From Alphaproteobacteria bacterium (lineage in GTDB: Bacteria; Pseudomonadota; Alphaproteobacteria; UBA2966), in NCBI GenBank assembly GCA_018650465.1, contig JABIFY010000041.1, positions 1 through 43,873 of the forward strand: a stretch of 43,873 nucleotides of DNA. The letters are read 5' to 3'. The notes beneath the pieces were generated by a model. It had not been told where the DNA came from. It did no database searches and saw nothing but the letters and a program-made list of their open reading frames with translations. This document shows positions 26,294 through 34,481 of this stretch, in pieces. How positions within the stretch are numbered: position 1 is the stretch's first letter; the number at the start of each line of letters is the position of its first letter. The translations under genes and the position numbers were made by a program.

Positions 26294-27553
26294 TCAATAT
26301 TTATACGATACCGACAACCAAATCTTTTGCGTGTCTGTTGCGAAGGTATCGGCGTCATAGTCAGCATATTTCAGAGCCAGTCCCATTTTGCCAAAATCGG
26401 TCTTGAAGCCCTTCGACAGAGCGAAATTCCATTCACTGCCATAATTGCTGCCGCCGTTTTCGGCCTTGAGATCATGATATTGTGCGGCGATTTTGCTGCC
26501 TTTCAGGGGGCCGTCCAAAGGGATCGTCAAGACCGCCTTGAGGTACTTGTCTTCAATACCATTGGCTGGTGTGGAAAGAAATTTGTCGGTGAAGCCCTGG
26601 AAAGCATGAAGTGTTGCCAGTGGCGTTGAAAAGCCAGTGGTGCCGTCACCTTCGAGGATTTCATACCCGGCTTTCACAACCAGGGACTTCCAGGCAATGC
26701 CGGGCTCCAACAATTTGTAGTCAAGTCCAATATTTGCCGTGTTATCGGCGTAATCGCTTTGGCGGGCATACTCAACGGCATAGAGCAGTTTAAACTCATC
26801 GCCTGGCAAATTTTGTTTGCCCGTCAGCCGCAGACCCAATGTGCGGGTCGACAAGCTGGCAACCCGGTGTACATCCAGAAAGTAGCCATATCCGGTGATC
26901 TTTACGGGTTTGAAACTCTGGTTCGAGATATTCACAAGGTGGGTCCGGGTCGACAAATCCCCCAGGCTGGCATCATCGCCAAAAATCCGGTTCACATTGT
27001 AGACATAACCATAGATCAGGGTTGTTTTCGGCAGGGATGAATTGCTGGCGACCAGACCATCAAAGGTTTGCTGATTTTGGCGAAAACCAACATTGCCGAC
27101 AAAGCGGGCGTTGTCCAGAATCACTTTTTGCCGACCGTAAGTTAAACTGGTATTGGCAAGACCTGTGTATCTGATCCATGCCGTATCCACTTCAGTGGTC
27201 TCTGGATCAGCAATAGTCGGAAAAGTCGATTTGCCATTGATTGTGTCATTGTAATCCTCGCTGCCCAAAGCAGAGATATTTTCGACGGCAAAGGCAGCAC
27301 TCAAGCCCTGCCAATCTGCCGTGCCATAGCCCACCCTGGTCCGCAAGGTCAGGGCATCTGCATCGTTGCTCAGGCCTGCCTGATCAACAGATTCATAACG
27401 TAGCCGAAGATCGGCAACAGGCTTTCCACCTGTTAGCGCGTCCACAAATGTATCGGCAGCCAGTGCCTTGTCGGTGCTGTAGGCCATTGCCAGCGCCCCG
27501 GCAAACAGTGAAATTCCAATGCGTGCAACACGATTTCTGATTACGCCAGTCAT
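26294..27553 (-). CDS. Outer-membrane porin of the alginate-export/OprD-like type
   Basis: From ATG 27553 (AAGGGA upstream) the product is 419 residues: a signal peptide ending near KALAADTF, then alternating beta strands to a C-terminal SVSYKY ending in an aromatic residue, as outer-membrane barrels do. The segment RFVGNVGFRQNQQTFDG is typical of the alginate-export family of porins. The frame is open upstream to 27670, but that extension has no signal-like character and was rejected. The gene is divergent from the STAS gene and may share its control region; its substrate is unknown. Confidence 0.85.
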   Translation of the reverse strand: MTGVIRNRVARIGISLFAGALAMAYSTDKALAADTFVDALTGGKPVADLRLRYESVDQAGLSNDADALTLRTRVGYGTADWQGLSAAFAVENISALGSEDYNDTINGKSTFPTIADPETTEVDTAWIRYTGLANTSLTYGRQKVILDNARFVGNVGFRQNQQTFDGLVASNSSLPKTTLIYGYVYNVNRIFGDDASLGDLSTRTHLVNISNQSFKPVKITGYGYFLDVHRVASLSTRTLGLRLTGKQNLPGDEFKLLYAVEYARQSDYADNTANIGLDYKLLEPGIAWKSLVVKAGYEILEGDGTTGFSTPLATLHAFQGFTDKFLSTPANGIEDKYLKAVLTIPLDGPLKGSKIAAQYHDLKAENGGSNYGSEWNFALSKGFKTDFGKMGLALKYADYDADTFATDTQKIWLSVSYKY

Positions 27554-27623
27554 GGTCTCAATCCCTTTGAATAATATAATGCTGATATAGCAGTGCGGGA
27601 TTGAAATTGCTGTGTGCCTTATT

Positions 27624-27669
27624 GTCGCACAGGTAGAATTGAACCCGGAAGCAATGAAATGGTCGCACA
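27624..27669. promoter_or_regulatory. Two GTCGCACA direct repeats between porin and STAS genes
   Basis: GTCGCACA occurs at 27624-27631 and again at 27662-27669, 38 bp apart, in the 202-bp divergent region between the porin and STAS genes. The spacing is close to whole helical turns, so one regulator could bind both sites. No promoter boxes are clear enough to assign. Confidence 0.35.
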
Positions 27670-27755
27670 AATTTCCTGCCGCCTCGCAGTAGGCAATGGA
27701 CCGAAAATCATCAATAATCTATGTCCGGTTTTGCTTTGAGGGAACATTGAGCAAC

Positions 27756-28133
27756 ATGGACGCACAGGATTATTCCGAAGTCATCATCTTAGCCCCGACC
27801 GGGCGGGTGGATCACACAAGTGCCGAGGTTTTCCAGACTGAATTGCTGGAACATGTCACAAAATGTGCAGCTGCCGACAAACACATCATTCTTGATCTGA
27901 GCGGTATAGATTACATGAGCAGCGTCGGCCTGCGGGCGTTGATGATCGCCTCAAAGGAAAGTAAGAAAACGGATCTGACCATTGTCGTTTCGGCTTTGCA
28001 GCCCGACATGAAGGAAATATTCGAAATCAGCCGCTTCCACTTTGTCTTCAAGACCTTCGAGACAACCGCCGAAGCGATCAAGGGTTTTTCTGATGCAGCT
28101 GTTGCCGCCTATGCTGCCGCGGGCGAGGGATAA
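27756..28133 (+). CDS. STAS-domain anti-sigma factor antagonist (RsbV-like)
   Basis: This 125-residue single STAS protein (start MDAQDYSEVI) contains LDLSGIDYMSSVGLRAL with Ser56 at the position phosphorylated in RsbV/SpoIIAA. In the partner-switch scheme the unphosphorylated form binds the RsbW-like kinase and the PP2C phosphatase reactivates it. Both partners are encoded in this cluster. The ATG at 27756 is preferred over upstream 27696 because the family begins here. The stop lies 3 bp before the hydrolase start, so the genes are one operon. The C-terminal alanine-rich tail (AAVAAYAAAGEG) is an extension. Confidence 0.88.
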   Translation: MDAQDYSEVIILAPTGRVDHTSAEVFQTELLEHVTKCAAADKHIILDLSGIDYMSSVGLRALMIASKESKKTDLTIVVSALQPDMKEIFEISRFHFVFKTFETTAEAIKGFSDAAVAAYAAAGEG

Positions 28134-28136
28134 CAG

Positions 28137-29096
28137 ATGAAGGTACATTTCTGGGGTACAAGGGGTTCCCTGCCCGTTTCCCTGAACGGCGATGGCGTCC
28201 GCAGGAAAATATTCCAGGCGCTGCAAAAGGCCAATGGCAAATCATTTACGGATGATGCCGCCATCGACAACTTCATGGATACTGAGCTTGCCTTTCATCA
28301 ACGCGGCGGATTTGGTGGATCGTCATCTTGTGTCGAGATCAAAGCGTCGGACCAGGATTATATTATCTGTGACATGGGATCAGGCCTGCGTGAACTGGGT
28401 CAGCAGATCATGCAGGAGCATGGCCCGGGCAAACCGCAAGTCTATAATATTTTTATGTCGCATCCCCATTGGGATCACATTATGGGGTTGCCTTTTTTCC
28501 CACCCGCCTACATTCCCGGCAACAAGTTACGCATACATGGTGGCCACGACACCCTGGAAAAAGCCTTGCGCAAACAGCAAGAAGACCCCTGCTTCCCGGT
28601 TCATTTTGATTTTCTGGGGGCGGATATTGAGCTTATCAAACTATCGCCTGGCGAGCCTTTTCAATGTGGAGATGTGACCGTCCACACAATTGTGCAGCCC
28701 CATCATGGTGATTCTTATGGCTATCGCTTCGAACATGACAACAAGGCCGTTGTTTATTCCACAGACGCCGAACACAAACTGGAATCAGAAACTGAAACAG
28801 CTGAATTTGTTGAATTCTTCAAGGCTGCTGATCTGGTAATTTTTGATGCCATGTACACCATGGCCGACATGATTTCTGTCAAAGAGGACTGGGGTCATTC
28901 CAGCAACATTATTGGTGTTGACCTTTGCCATCGCGCAGGTGTGAAACATTATTGCATGTTCCACCATGAACCCGTGTTTGGTGACAAGGCCCTTGCGGAT
29001 ATTCTCACCGAAACCATTCGTTATGAGGAAATCATTCGAGACGGGCATGAATTGAAAGTCTCGTCAGCTTATGACGGCCTTGAAATCGTGATTTGA
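28137..29096 (+). CDS. Metallo-beta-lactamase-fold hydrolase in the partner-switch operon
   Basis: This 319-residue protein opens with the family's MKVHFWGTRGSLP strand and carries the metal site SHPHWDH (His109, His111, Asp113, His114), His190, Asp210 (YSTD) and His254/His277, so a two-metal site is complete. It resembles the RNase Z/class II cyclic nucleotide phosphodiesterase-like branch rather than true beta-lactamases. A GAGGGA ribosome-binding site precedes ATG 28137. It is sandwiched between STAS and PP2C genes and ends 4 bp before the next start, so it is probably part of the signalling unit. The substrate is unknown; a nucleotide is plausible. Confidence 0.85.
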   Translation: MKVHFWGTRGSLPVSLNGDGVRRKIFQALQKANGKSFTDDAAIDNFMDTELAFHQRGGFGGSSSCVEIKASDQDYIICDMGSGLRELGQQIMQEHGPGKPQVYNIFMSHPHWDHIMGLPFFPPAYIPGNKLRIHGGHDTLEKALRKQQEDPCFPVHFDFLGADIELIKLSPGEPFQCGDVTVHTIVQPHHGDSYGYRFEHDNKAVVYSTDAEHKLESETETAEFVEFFKAADLVIFDAMYTMADMISVKEDWGHSSNIIGVDLCHRAGVKHYCMFHHEPVFGDKALADILTETIRYEEIIRDGHELKVSSAYDGLEIVI

Positions 29097-29100
29097 TGTC

Positions 29101-31239
29101 GTGGCCACTGGCACCCCACTGAACCCTGCGTCCGGCTGGTCAAACCATGCCCTGGCCCGTGGCTTGGCGGCGGAGCACGGTCGTATCGTCGCCGTGATTA
29201 CCTTGTGTCTGATGATCTTGATACAAGCCGTTGTTGCCCAGAGCGGCTTCAATCGCATTGGCCAAAGCCTGATTGATCTTTATCACCGGTTATCGCCACG
29301 CATCGTCGAAAACCTGCCTGTGATCATTGTCGATATTGATGAAGCAACGTTGAAGGCACAGGGTCAGTGGCCGTGGCCGCGGACCCGTTTGGCTGAACTG
29401 ATCAACAAGGTCGGACAGATGAAGCCTCTGGCCATTGGCCTGGATATCATCATGCCGGAAGCGGATCGCTTGTCACCGAGCCGCTTTGCCGCTGAGCATC
29501 CTGGCCTGGCTGCTGATTTACGACAAAGGCTTTCCGGCTTGCCGTCAAATGATGCCATCCTCGCGCAAACCATTGCCCGCTGGCCGGTTGTGCTCGGCCG
29601 GGCAGCCCTGACGAAAAAGCAACAGCCAGACACCCTGGCCCCTGCACCACAAACCCCGGTGCAGATCAGGGGGTACAAACCGCAAGATTTCCTCACGACC
29701 TTCCCTGACCACTTGACCAACGTCGCCCTGATTGAAAAAGCAGCCATGGGTTTTGGTTATCTGAATTCCATACAGGATCCAGACAGCATTATGCGCCGAA
29801 TGCCAACCGTCATCCGGATCGGCGACCAGATGGCCCCCACCATGGCAGTTGAGTTGATCCGGGCGGCCATCGGGGCCAACTGGATTGAGACGGATGCGGT
29901 GCCTGAGGGCATCACGGGCATTCGTATCGGGCAGGTTGCCTTGCCGACAGCAAGAGATGGCTGGGTTGATTTGCATTTTTCAGCCGCCGATTCGCGCCGA
30001 CGCATTTCAGCTCAAAAAATACTGAACGGTTCGGTCGACAAAAATATTCTGGCCCAAAAACTTGTCCTGATTGGCGTCACGGGACTGGGCATTGCAGATG
30101 TCTATGCCACGCCGGTGACGGCGCGTATGGATGGCGTCGAAATACAGGCGCAGTTTGTTGAAAATCTGCTGTATGGCCTGCGTCTGATCAAAGAACCAGA
30201 TTCGACGGCAACCCAGGTGATGCTGCTGCTGCTGGCGGCAGGTTTGTTGATCGCTTTTGGCCCCATCCTGGGTACCGGCTTCATGACAGCCGCAACGATA
30301 ATCACGATTATGCTGGCCTTGCTTGTAGGGTTCGAATATTTCCGCCTCGCCCGACAGATCGTTGATCCGGGCTTCATTATTCTCAGCCTGTTACTCACAT
30401 ATCTCGTGATGATGATTGCGCAGCTGATCGAAGAAGATCGTGACCGTCGTGTGATGGCACATAACCTGCTAATTGAACGGGAAGACAATGCCCGAATGTC
30501 TGGCGAACTAAATGCCGCGCGGGAAATCCAGATGGGTATCTTGCCCGACCCGGAAAGCATTCAGGGCTTGCCAGACGATCTTGAGGTCCACGCCTTTCTG
30601 GAACCAGCCAGGGAAGTAGGCGGCGATTTGTATGACCTCTTTATGCTGGATGAACACCGGCTGTTTTTTGTCATCGGCGATGTTTCTGGCAAAGGTGTTC
30701 CAGCCTCCCTGTTCATGGCGCTCAGCAAGGCCTTGTGTAAAAGCGCCGCCCTGCGTAGCGATGCATCTGTTGCAGAACTGATGACCACGGCCAATGTTGA
30801 AATTTCACGAGAAAATCCGGCTTACATGTTTGTGACGGCAGTTGCCGGGATCATCGATGCCCGGACCGGTGAAATTGAATATTGCAATGCCGGTCATGAC
30901 GCACCCCTGGTTGTTGCCCCCGGACAGGCGACAGTTTCTGTGGACAGCGACGGGGGGCCTCCCTTGTGTGTGATTGATGATTTCGACTATCCCCTGGACC
31001 ATGCCCGGCTGGCCCCCGGTGAAACCCTGGTCTTGACCACTGACGGTGTAAACGAAGCCATGACGGCAAGTCAAAAAATGTTTGGCGGCCATCGCCTGAT
31101 CCAAAACTTGACCCACAATGCAGACGACAACTCACCAAAAAACCTGGCAGCAAAACTCTATGAAAACGTCAAGGAATTTGTCGCCGGAGCGGAACCAAAT
31201 GACGACATTACGATCGTCGCAATCCGCTATCGGGGATGA
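29101..31239 (+). CDS. CHASE2-domain PP2C (SpoIIE-type) phosphatase
   Basis: This 712-residue membrane phosphatase has a first membrane helix at about 21-42, a periplasmic CHASE2 domain (about 55-335; VIIVDIDEATLKAQGQWPWP is its hallmark), three helices at about 360-445, a linker, and a SpoIIE/PP2C domain (about 475-710). Metal ligands are present in REVGGDLYD, VIGDVSGKGVPASL, TTDGVNEAM and PNDDITIV. It should dephosphorylate the STAS protein when an envelope signal reaches CHASE2. The GTG start at 29101 is preceded by a weak ribosome-binding site. CHASE2 is more often fused to cyclases or kinases, so this pairing is notable. Confidence 0.9.
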   Translation: MATGTPLNPASGWSNHALARGLAAEHGRIVAVITLCLMILIQAVVAQSGFNRIGQSLIDLYHRLSPRIVENLPVIIVDIDEATLKAQGQWPWPRTRLAELINKVGQMKPLAIGLDIIMPEADRLSPSRFAAEHPGLAADLRQRLSGLPSNDAILAQTIARWPVVLGRAALTKKQQPDTLAPAPQTPVQIRGYKPQDFLTTFPDHLTNVALIEKAAMGFGYLNSIQDPDSIMRRMPTVIRIGDQMAPTMAVELIRAAIGANWIETDAVPEGITGIRIGQVALPTARDGWVDLHFSAADSRRRISAQKILNGSVDKNILAQKLVLIGVTGLGIADVYATPVTARMDGVEIQAQFVENLLYGLRLIKEPDSTATQVMLLLLAAGLLIAFGPILGTGFMTAATIITIMLALLVGFEYFRLARQIVDPGFIILSLLLTYLVMMIAQLIEEDRDRRVMAHNLLIEREDNARMSGELNAAREIQMGILPDPESIQGLPDDLEVHAFLEPAREVGGDLYDLFMLDEHRLFFVIGDVSGKGVPASLFMALSKALCKSAALRSDASVAELMTTANVEISRENPAYMFVTAVAGIIDARTGEIEYCNAGHDAPLVVAPGQATVSVDSDGGPPLCVIDDFDYPLDHARLAPGETLVLTTDGVNEAMTASQKMFGGHRLIQNLTHNADDNSPKNLAAKLYENVKEFVAGAEPNDDITIVAIRYRG

Positions 31240-31247
31240 ACGTCGTC

Positions 31248-31874
31248 TTACCGTACGATAATCTCAACTCGCCGGTTCAAGGGTTCGGCAACATTATCGC
31301 CGGTGGGGACCAATAGATCACGCTCGCCGCGGCCCGCCGTCAGCACGCGTTTGGTGCCAAGGTCCTGCTTTTGCAACAGCACAGCTACGGCCTCGGCCCG
31401 CTTGAGTGCCAGATTGTCATTGGTCTTCAGACGCCCGACCGTATCCGTATGACCTGTTACCTGAACTTCTGCCACCTGACGACTTGCAACTTCCAACAAT
31501 AACATGCGCATGGCCGGTCGGGATTTCTCCAACAAGTCCGTGCTGCCTTTGGCAAAATAAAGCGTAAAGGACACAGGCTCGGGCGGCACCGCCTGCAAGG
31601 CAGCAGCGAATGTTTTGTCGACCTCTGCTTTATTCAAAGTAACGGCTTCGGCTTGCGTCTTGCCGTCTCCGACGCGGGCCGCAGCCAGGGCAGTATTGAG
31701 CACAGTTTTGTTCGGACCAATGTTCACAATCACCGTGCCGACTTTGCCTTTTGCATCCGCTAACAACACGATCAATTCTGAAGGGCCAGGTTGAGGTGCG
31801 GCACAGGCTGCCATGACAGCAACGACCACCAACAAGATCGAAGCGCGAACACCAGCCTTCAATCCCGTTCTCAT
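31248..31874 (-). CDS. OmpA-family lipoprotein
   Basis: This 208-residue protein has a lipoprotein signal (hydrophobic 11-22, lipobox VMAAC near 20-24) and a C-terminal OmpA/MotB peptidoglycan-binding domain: FAKGSTDLLEKSRPAM, VTGHTDTVGR and LNRRVEIIVR are its marks. A middle segment (25-85) is of unknown fold. It should sit in the outer membrane facing peptidoglycan. The start overlaps the FecR stop (ATGA), and the end converges on the PP2C gene with an 8-bp gap. Confidence 0.88.
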   Translation of the reverse strand: MRTGLKAGVRASILLVVVAVMAACAAPQPGPSELIVLLADAKGKVGTVIVNIGPNKTVLNTALAAARVGDGKTQAEAVTLNKAEVDKTFAAALQAVPPEPVSFTLYFAKGSTDLLEKSRPAMRMLLLEVASRQVAEVQVTGHTDTVGRLKTNDNLALKRAEAVAVLLQKQDLGTKRVLTAGRGERDLLVPTGDNVAEPLNRRVEIIVR

Positions 31875-32332
31875 TTAACTACTCCCGCATCATCAACCTT
31901 GACCAGAAAGCGTGTGCCCCGCACCCCCAGGATTGAGGCAGGCGTCATTACCTTCATGGCATCGGGAGAGCGCTTGGCGATTTGGCCAGAGATGACCGAC
32001 AGGGTGCCACGTTTGACGCGGGTATTGAACTCGCCATCATGGGTGGTCGAATTAAACCGGAAACGACTGAGTTCGATGCGACTGTTGGGCCCGGATGACA
32101 TCCGGGTACTGTCAATAAATGTCATGCCAAGCTGGCCATCGGGGCCTGTCACAATCGTGTCTGCCTGTTCGAGCGCATCACCGGCGTTGGCTGCAATTGT
32201 CTTGCCGCCCCGGACGATTTCAACTTTGCCCTTCAAGGTCTTGATCTGGCCGATATCCGCCAGACCCGGCTGCCCAAACATCAGCAATAATCCAAGAACT
32301 GCAATGAGCGTTAATCCTGTCCGCACAAACAT
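31871..32332 (-). CDS. Periplasmic FecR-domain protein
   Basis: This 153-residue protein has a signal peptide (about 7-25, probable cleavage GLA-DI) and then a single FecR domain, with marks GDALEQADTIVTGPDGQLGMTF, RIELSRF, RVKRGTLSVISG and PASILGVRGTRFLV. Unlike classical FecR it lacks an anti-sigma cytoplasmic domain and a membrane anchor, so it is periplasmic. GGGGGG precedes the ATG. It is translationally coupled to the OmpA lipoprotein gene. FecR proteins of this kind often accompany CHASE2 signalling proteins, which supports a shared envelope-sensing role. Confidence 0.88.
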   Translation of the reverse strand: MFVRTGLTLIAVLGLLLMFGQPGLADIGQIKTLKGKVEIVRGGKTIAANAGDALEQADTIVTGPDGQLGMTFIDSTRMSSGPNSRIELSRFRFNSTTHDGEFNTRVKRGTLSVISGQIAKRSPDAMKVMTPASILGVRGTRFLVKVDDAGVVK

Positions 32333-32542
32333 AAACCGTTCCCCCCGTTTATATATCCATCATTAAAATACCAAAGCCGCACAAAAGCGAGGAGAGAATT
32401 CCTGGGCAACGATGAGAAAGCAGGAAAATTCATGGACAGGAAAAATGTTCAATCCAAGGTGTATTGCATTGAACCGCAGACATTGGCGATAATGGCAATA
32501 ATGGTTCAAACTCATTATTGACGCCCAGGCATTGAGGATACT

Positions 32543-32944
32543 TTGCAGAGAAAACTTCAATATGGTCCTTTGTTGACCCACGAAGCCGTCGAATTTGTCG
32601 AACAGGTCGGCCTTGCCTACAGTCTGGCACCCACTGTTCGCCACAGGCTGACCCTGATTGTTGAAGAACTGGTCAGCAACAGCGTGAATCATGGCAAAAT
32701 GAAAGCGGACGGACATATTGAACTGGATGTTGAAGTTGAGAATGATATCGCCAGCCTGCGTTACGTCGACACCGGCATTGAATTTGACCCGATTGGCAAC
32801 GCACCACAGGATGATCGCCATCTGGCGGCAATCGACCGGCGCGTTGGTGGACTGGGCTGGCCCCTTATCAAAGACCTGTCGACGAACCTGAGCTACCTGC
32901 GCCAGGACGGACAAAACCAGATCACTCTCAGTCTGGCGCTTTAG
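32543..32944 (+). CDS. RsbW-like serine kinase (HATPase_c_2)
   Basis: This 133-residue GHKL ATPase is of the RsbW/SpoIIAB type. The N-box VEELVSNSVNHG contains Glu42 and Asn46, the G1 motif is YVDTGIEFDP with Asp76 and the G2 motif VGGLGWPLI near 101-109. There is no histidine-phosphotransfer domain, so it should phosphorylate the STAS serine and inhibit a client protein. The start is TTG at 32543, with GAGGA just upstream. It lies alone on the plus strand behind the inverted OmpA-FecR pair, so it has its own promoter or depends on read-through. No sigma factor gene is near. Confidence 0.8.
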   Translation: MQRKLQYGPLLTHEAVEFVEQVGLAYSLAPTVRHRLTLIVEELVSNSVNHGKMKADGHIELDVEVENDIASLRYVDTGIEFDPIGNAPQDDRHLAAIDRRVGGLGWPLIKDLSTNLSYLRQDGQNQITLSLAL

Positions 32945-33069
32945 CCCACCCACAATCGCCAAACAATATTTATGTGGATCGTGCCCGTCATCTTCCCTTC
33001 CGGCTGAGACAGGTTTAGGTTCTTGCCAGCAAATAAATAACCCCCCTTCGATTCAAGAAAGACGACATC

Positions 33070-34050
33070 ATGAAAGCGATCCTGATCAACAAAGATGACA
33101 ACGGCTATAGTGCAGCTTTAAGCGATGTCGACGAGAATGACTTGCCTGAAGGCGACGTAACAGTGCAGGTGGATTATTCCACCTTGAACTATAAAGACAG
33201 CCTGGCCATCACAGGGTCGTCCCCGGTTGTCAGAAACTTTCCCATGGTGCCCGGCATTGATCTGGCCGGTACCGTCACAGACAGCAGCAATGCAGACTAC
33301 AGCACCGGTGACAAAGTCGTGTTGAACGGCTGGGGTGTGGGTGAAGTGCATTGGGGTGGCCTGGCCCAAACGGCTCGCCTGAAGGGCGACTGGCTCGTCC
33401 CCCTGCCGGATGCTTTCACAGCGAAACAAGCCATGGGGATCGGTACTGCGGGTTATACCGCCATGCTGTGTGTCATGGCCCTGGAAGACAATGGTGTGAC
33501 ACCGGATCAGGGTGAAATTCTGGTGACAGGCGCCGCCGGTGGTGTGGGTAGCGTTGCCATATCCCTGCTGGCCAAACTTGGTTATACCGTTGTGGCCTCA
33601 ACTGGTCGTGCGTCAGAAGCTGATTACCTGAAGGGCCTTGGTGCCACCGATTTGATCGACCGCAACGATTTGTCTGAAGCCGGTCGCCCCCTGGCCAAGG
33701 AACGCTGGGCTGGTGCCGTCGACGCGGTAGGTAGCCACACGTTGGCCAATATTTGCGCCAGTCTGAAATATGGCGGCACCGTCGCCGCCTGTGGTTTGGC
33801 CCAGGGTTTTGATTTACCTGCAACAGTGATGCCCTTCATCCTGCGTGGTGTCACCCTGGCCGGTGTCGATAGCGTGAATTGCCCGCGCCCTCGCCGGATT
33901 GACGCCTGGAACCGCCTGGCCAAAGACCTGGACATCGGTCATATCGAAATGATGATGACCGAGATTAATCTTGGGGACGCCATTGCCACCGCCGCCGATC
34001 AGATGGCCGGAAAAACCCGCGGTCGCGTTGTGGTAAACGTGAACGCCTGA
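33070..34050 (+). CDS. acuI: Acrylyl-CoA reductase/YhdH-type zinc-independent oxidoreductase
   Basis: This 326-residue MDR enzyme aligns closely from end to end with YhdH/Acu[50 protein letters not shown], the NADPH site [12 protein letters not shown], and [16 protein letters not shown]. AcuI reduces acrylyl-CoA to propionyl-CoA with NADPH, so it may serve DMSP, acrylate or 3-hydroxypropionate-type metabolism and detoxifies acrylyl-CoA. No DMSP lyase gene is in the window. It has its own upstream gap of 125 bp, with a GA-rich weak ribosome-binding site. Confidence 0.9.
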   Translation: MKAILINKDDNGYSAALSDVDENDLPEGDVTVQVDYSTLNYKDSLAITGSSPVVRNFPMVPGIDLAGTVTDSSNADYSTGDKVVLNGWGVGEVHWGGLAQTARLKGDWLVPLPDAFTAKQAMGIGTAGYTAMLCVMALEDNGVTPDQGEILVTGAAGGVGSVAISLLAKLGYTVVASTGRASEADYLKGLGATDLIDRNDLSEAGRPLAKERWAGAVDAVGSHTLANICASLKYGGTVAACGLAQGFDLPATVMPFILRGVTLAGVDSVNCPRPRRIDAWNRLAKDLDIGHIEMMMTEINLGDAIATAADQMAGKTRGRVVVNVNA

Positions 34051-34071
34051 TTGGCAGGTAATCTCTTTGCT

Positions 34072-34102
34072 CGTCATGCCCGGGCTTGACCCGCGCATGA
34101 CG
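34072..34102. repeat. REP-like palindromic repeat between convergent genes
   Basis: CGTCATGCCCGGG, a CTTGA loop and CCCGCGCATGACG form a 31-nt inverted repeat with one mismatch in 13. The sequence is of the CGTCATGCCCGGGCTTGACC kind that is scattered in many alphaproteobacterial genomes. It lies 21 bp after acuI and 19 bp before the end of the next, convergent gene, so it could also act as a two-way terminator. Confidence 0.7.
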
Positions 34103-34121
34103 GTATTTTGTTGTTGCGCCC

Positions 34122-34481
34122 CTACAAGTACGGTGACCCATCCGGCAGACATTCCATCGGCACCCGAACCATAATTTCCCCCAACAGTAAAAAAGACAGA
34201 GTCTTGCCGTGGCCATCGATACCGAGGCTGCCGTTTACGCCGCCTTCCAGGGCATCGTCGATAACAAAATTCAGGGCACCAAGGTTTGGCAATTCATAAC
34301 GGTTACAACCAGTGGCCCCCTTGTGGCGAAAGACCTCCAGAATACGATCTGCGGTCACCTGATCCACAAGATAATTCCACGCCTCAGGGCGATAGACGAC
34401 AACGCTGATATTGGACCGATTGCCCTTGTCCCCGGCGCGACCGTGGGCGATGGCATGAAGGGGAACTTCCAGGGTCGTCAT
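34122..34481 (-). CDS. AtuA-like C-terminal domain protein (second half of a split AtuA)
   Basis: This 119-residue protein corresponds to the small ferredoxin-like C-terminal domain found fused to AtuA (DUF1446) proteins; marks are AHGRAGDKGNRSNISVVVYRP and FVIDDALEGGVNGSLGIDGHGK. The function is unknown, but it accompanies the catalytic-looking N-terminal protein, with a 4-bp overlap here, so they form a two-part version of AtuA. AtuA proteins belong to acyclic terpene and related branched-acid utilisation. Confidence 0.82.
   Translation of the reverse strand: MTTLEVPLHAIAHGRAGDKGNRSNISVVVYRPEAWNYLVDQVTADRILEVFRHKGATGCNRYELPNLGALNFVIDDALEGGVNGSLGIDGHGKTLSFLLLGEIMVRVPMECLPDGSPYL

Noticed and set aside
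32363-32962. 199-codon minus-strand frame over the kinase gene
   Set aside because: It is antisense to the RsbW-like gene, whose motifs are clear, and its translation has no recognisable domain or ribosome-binding site.
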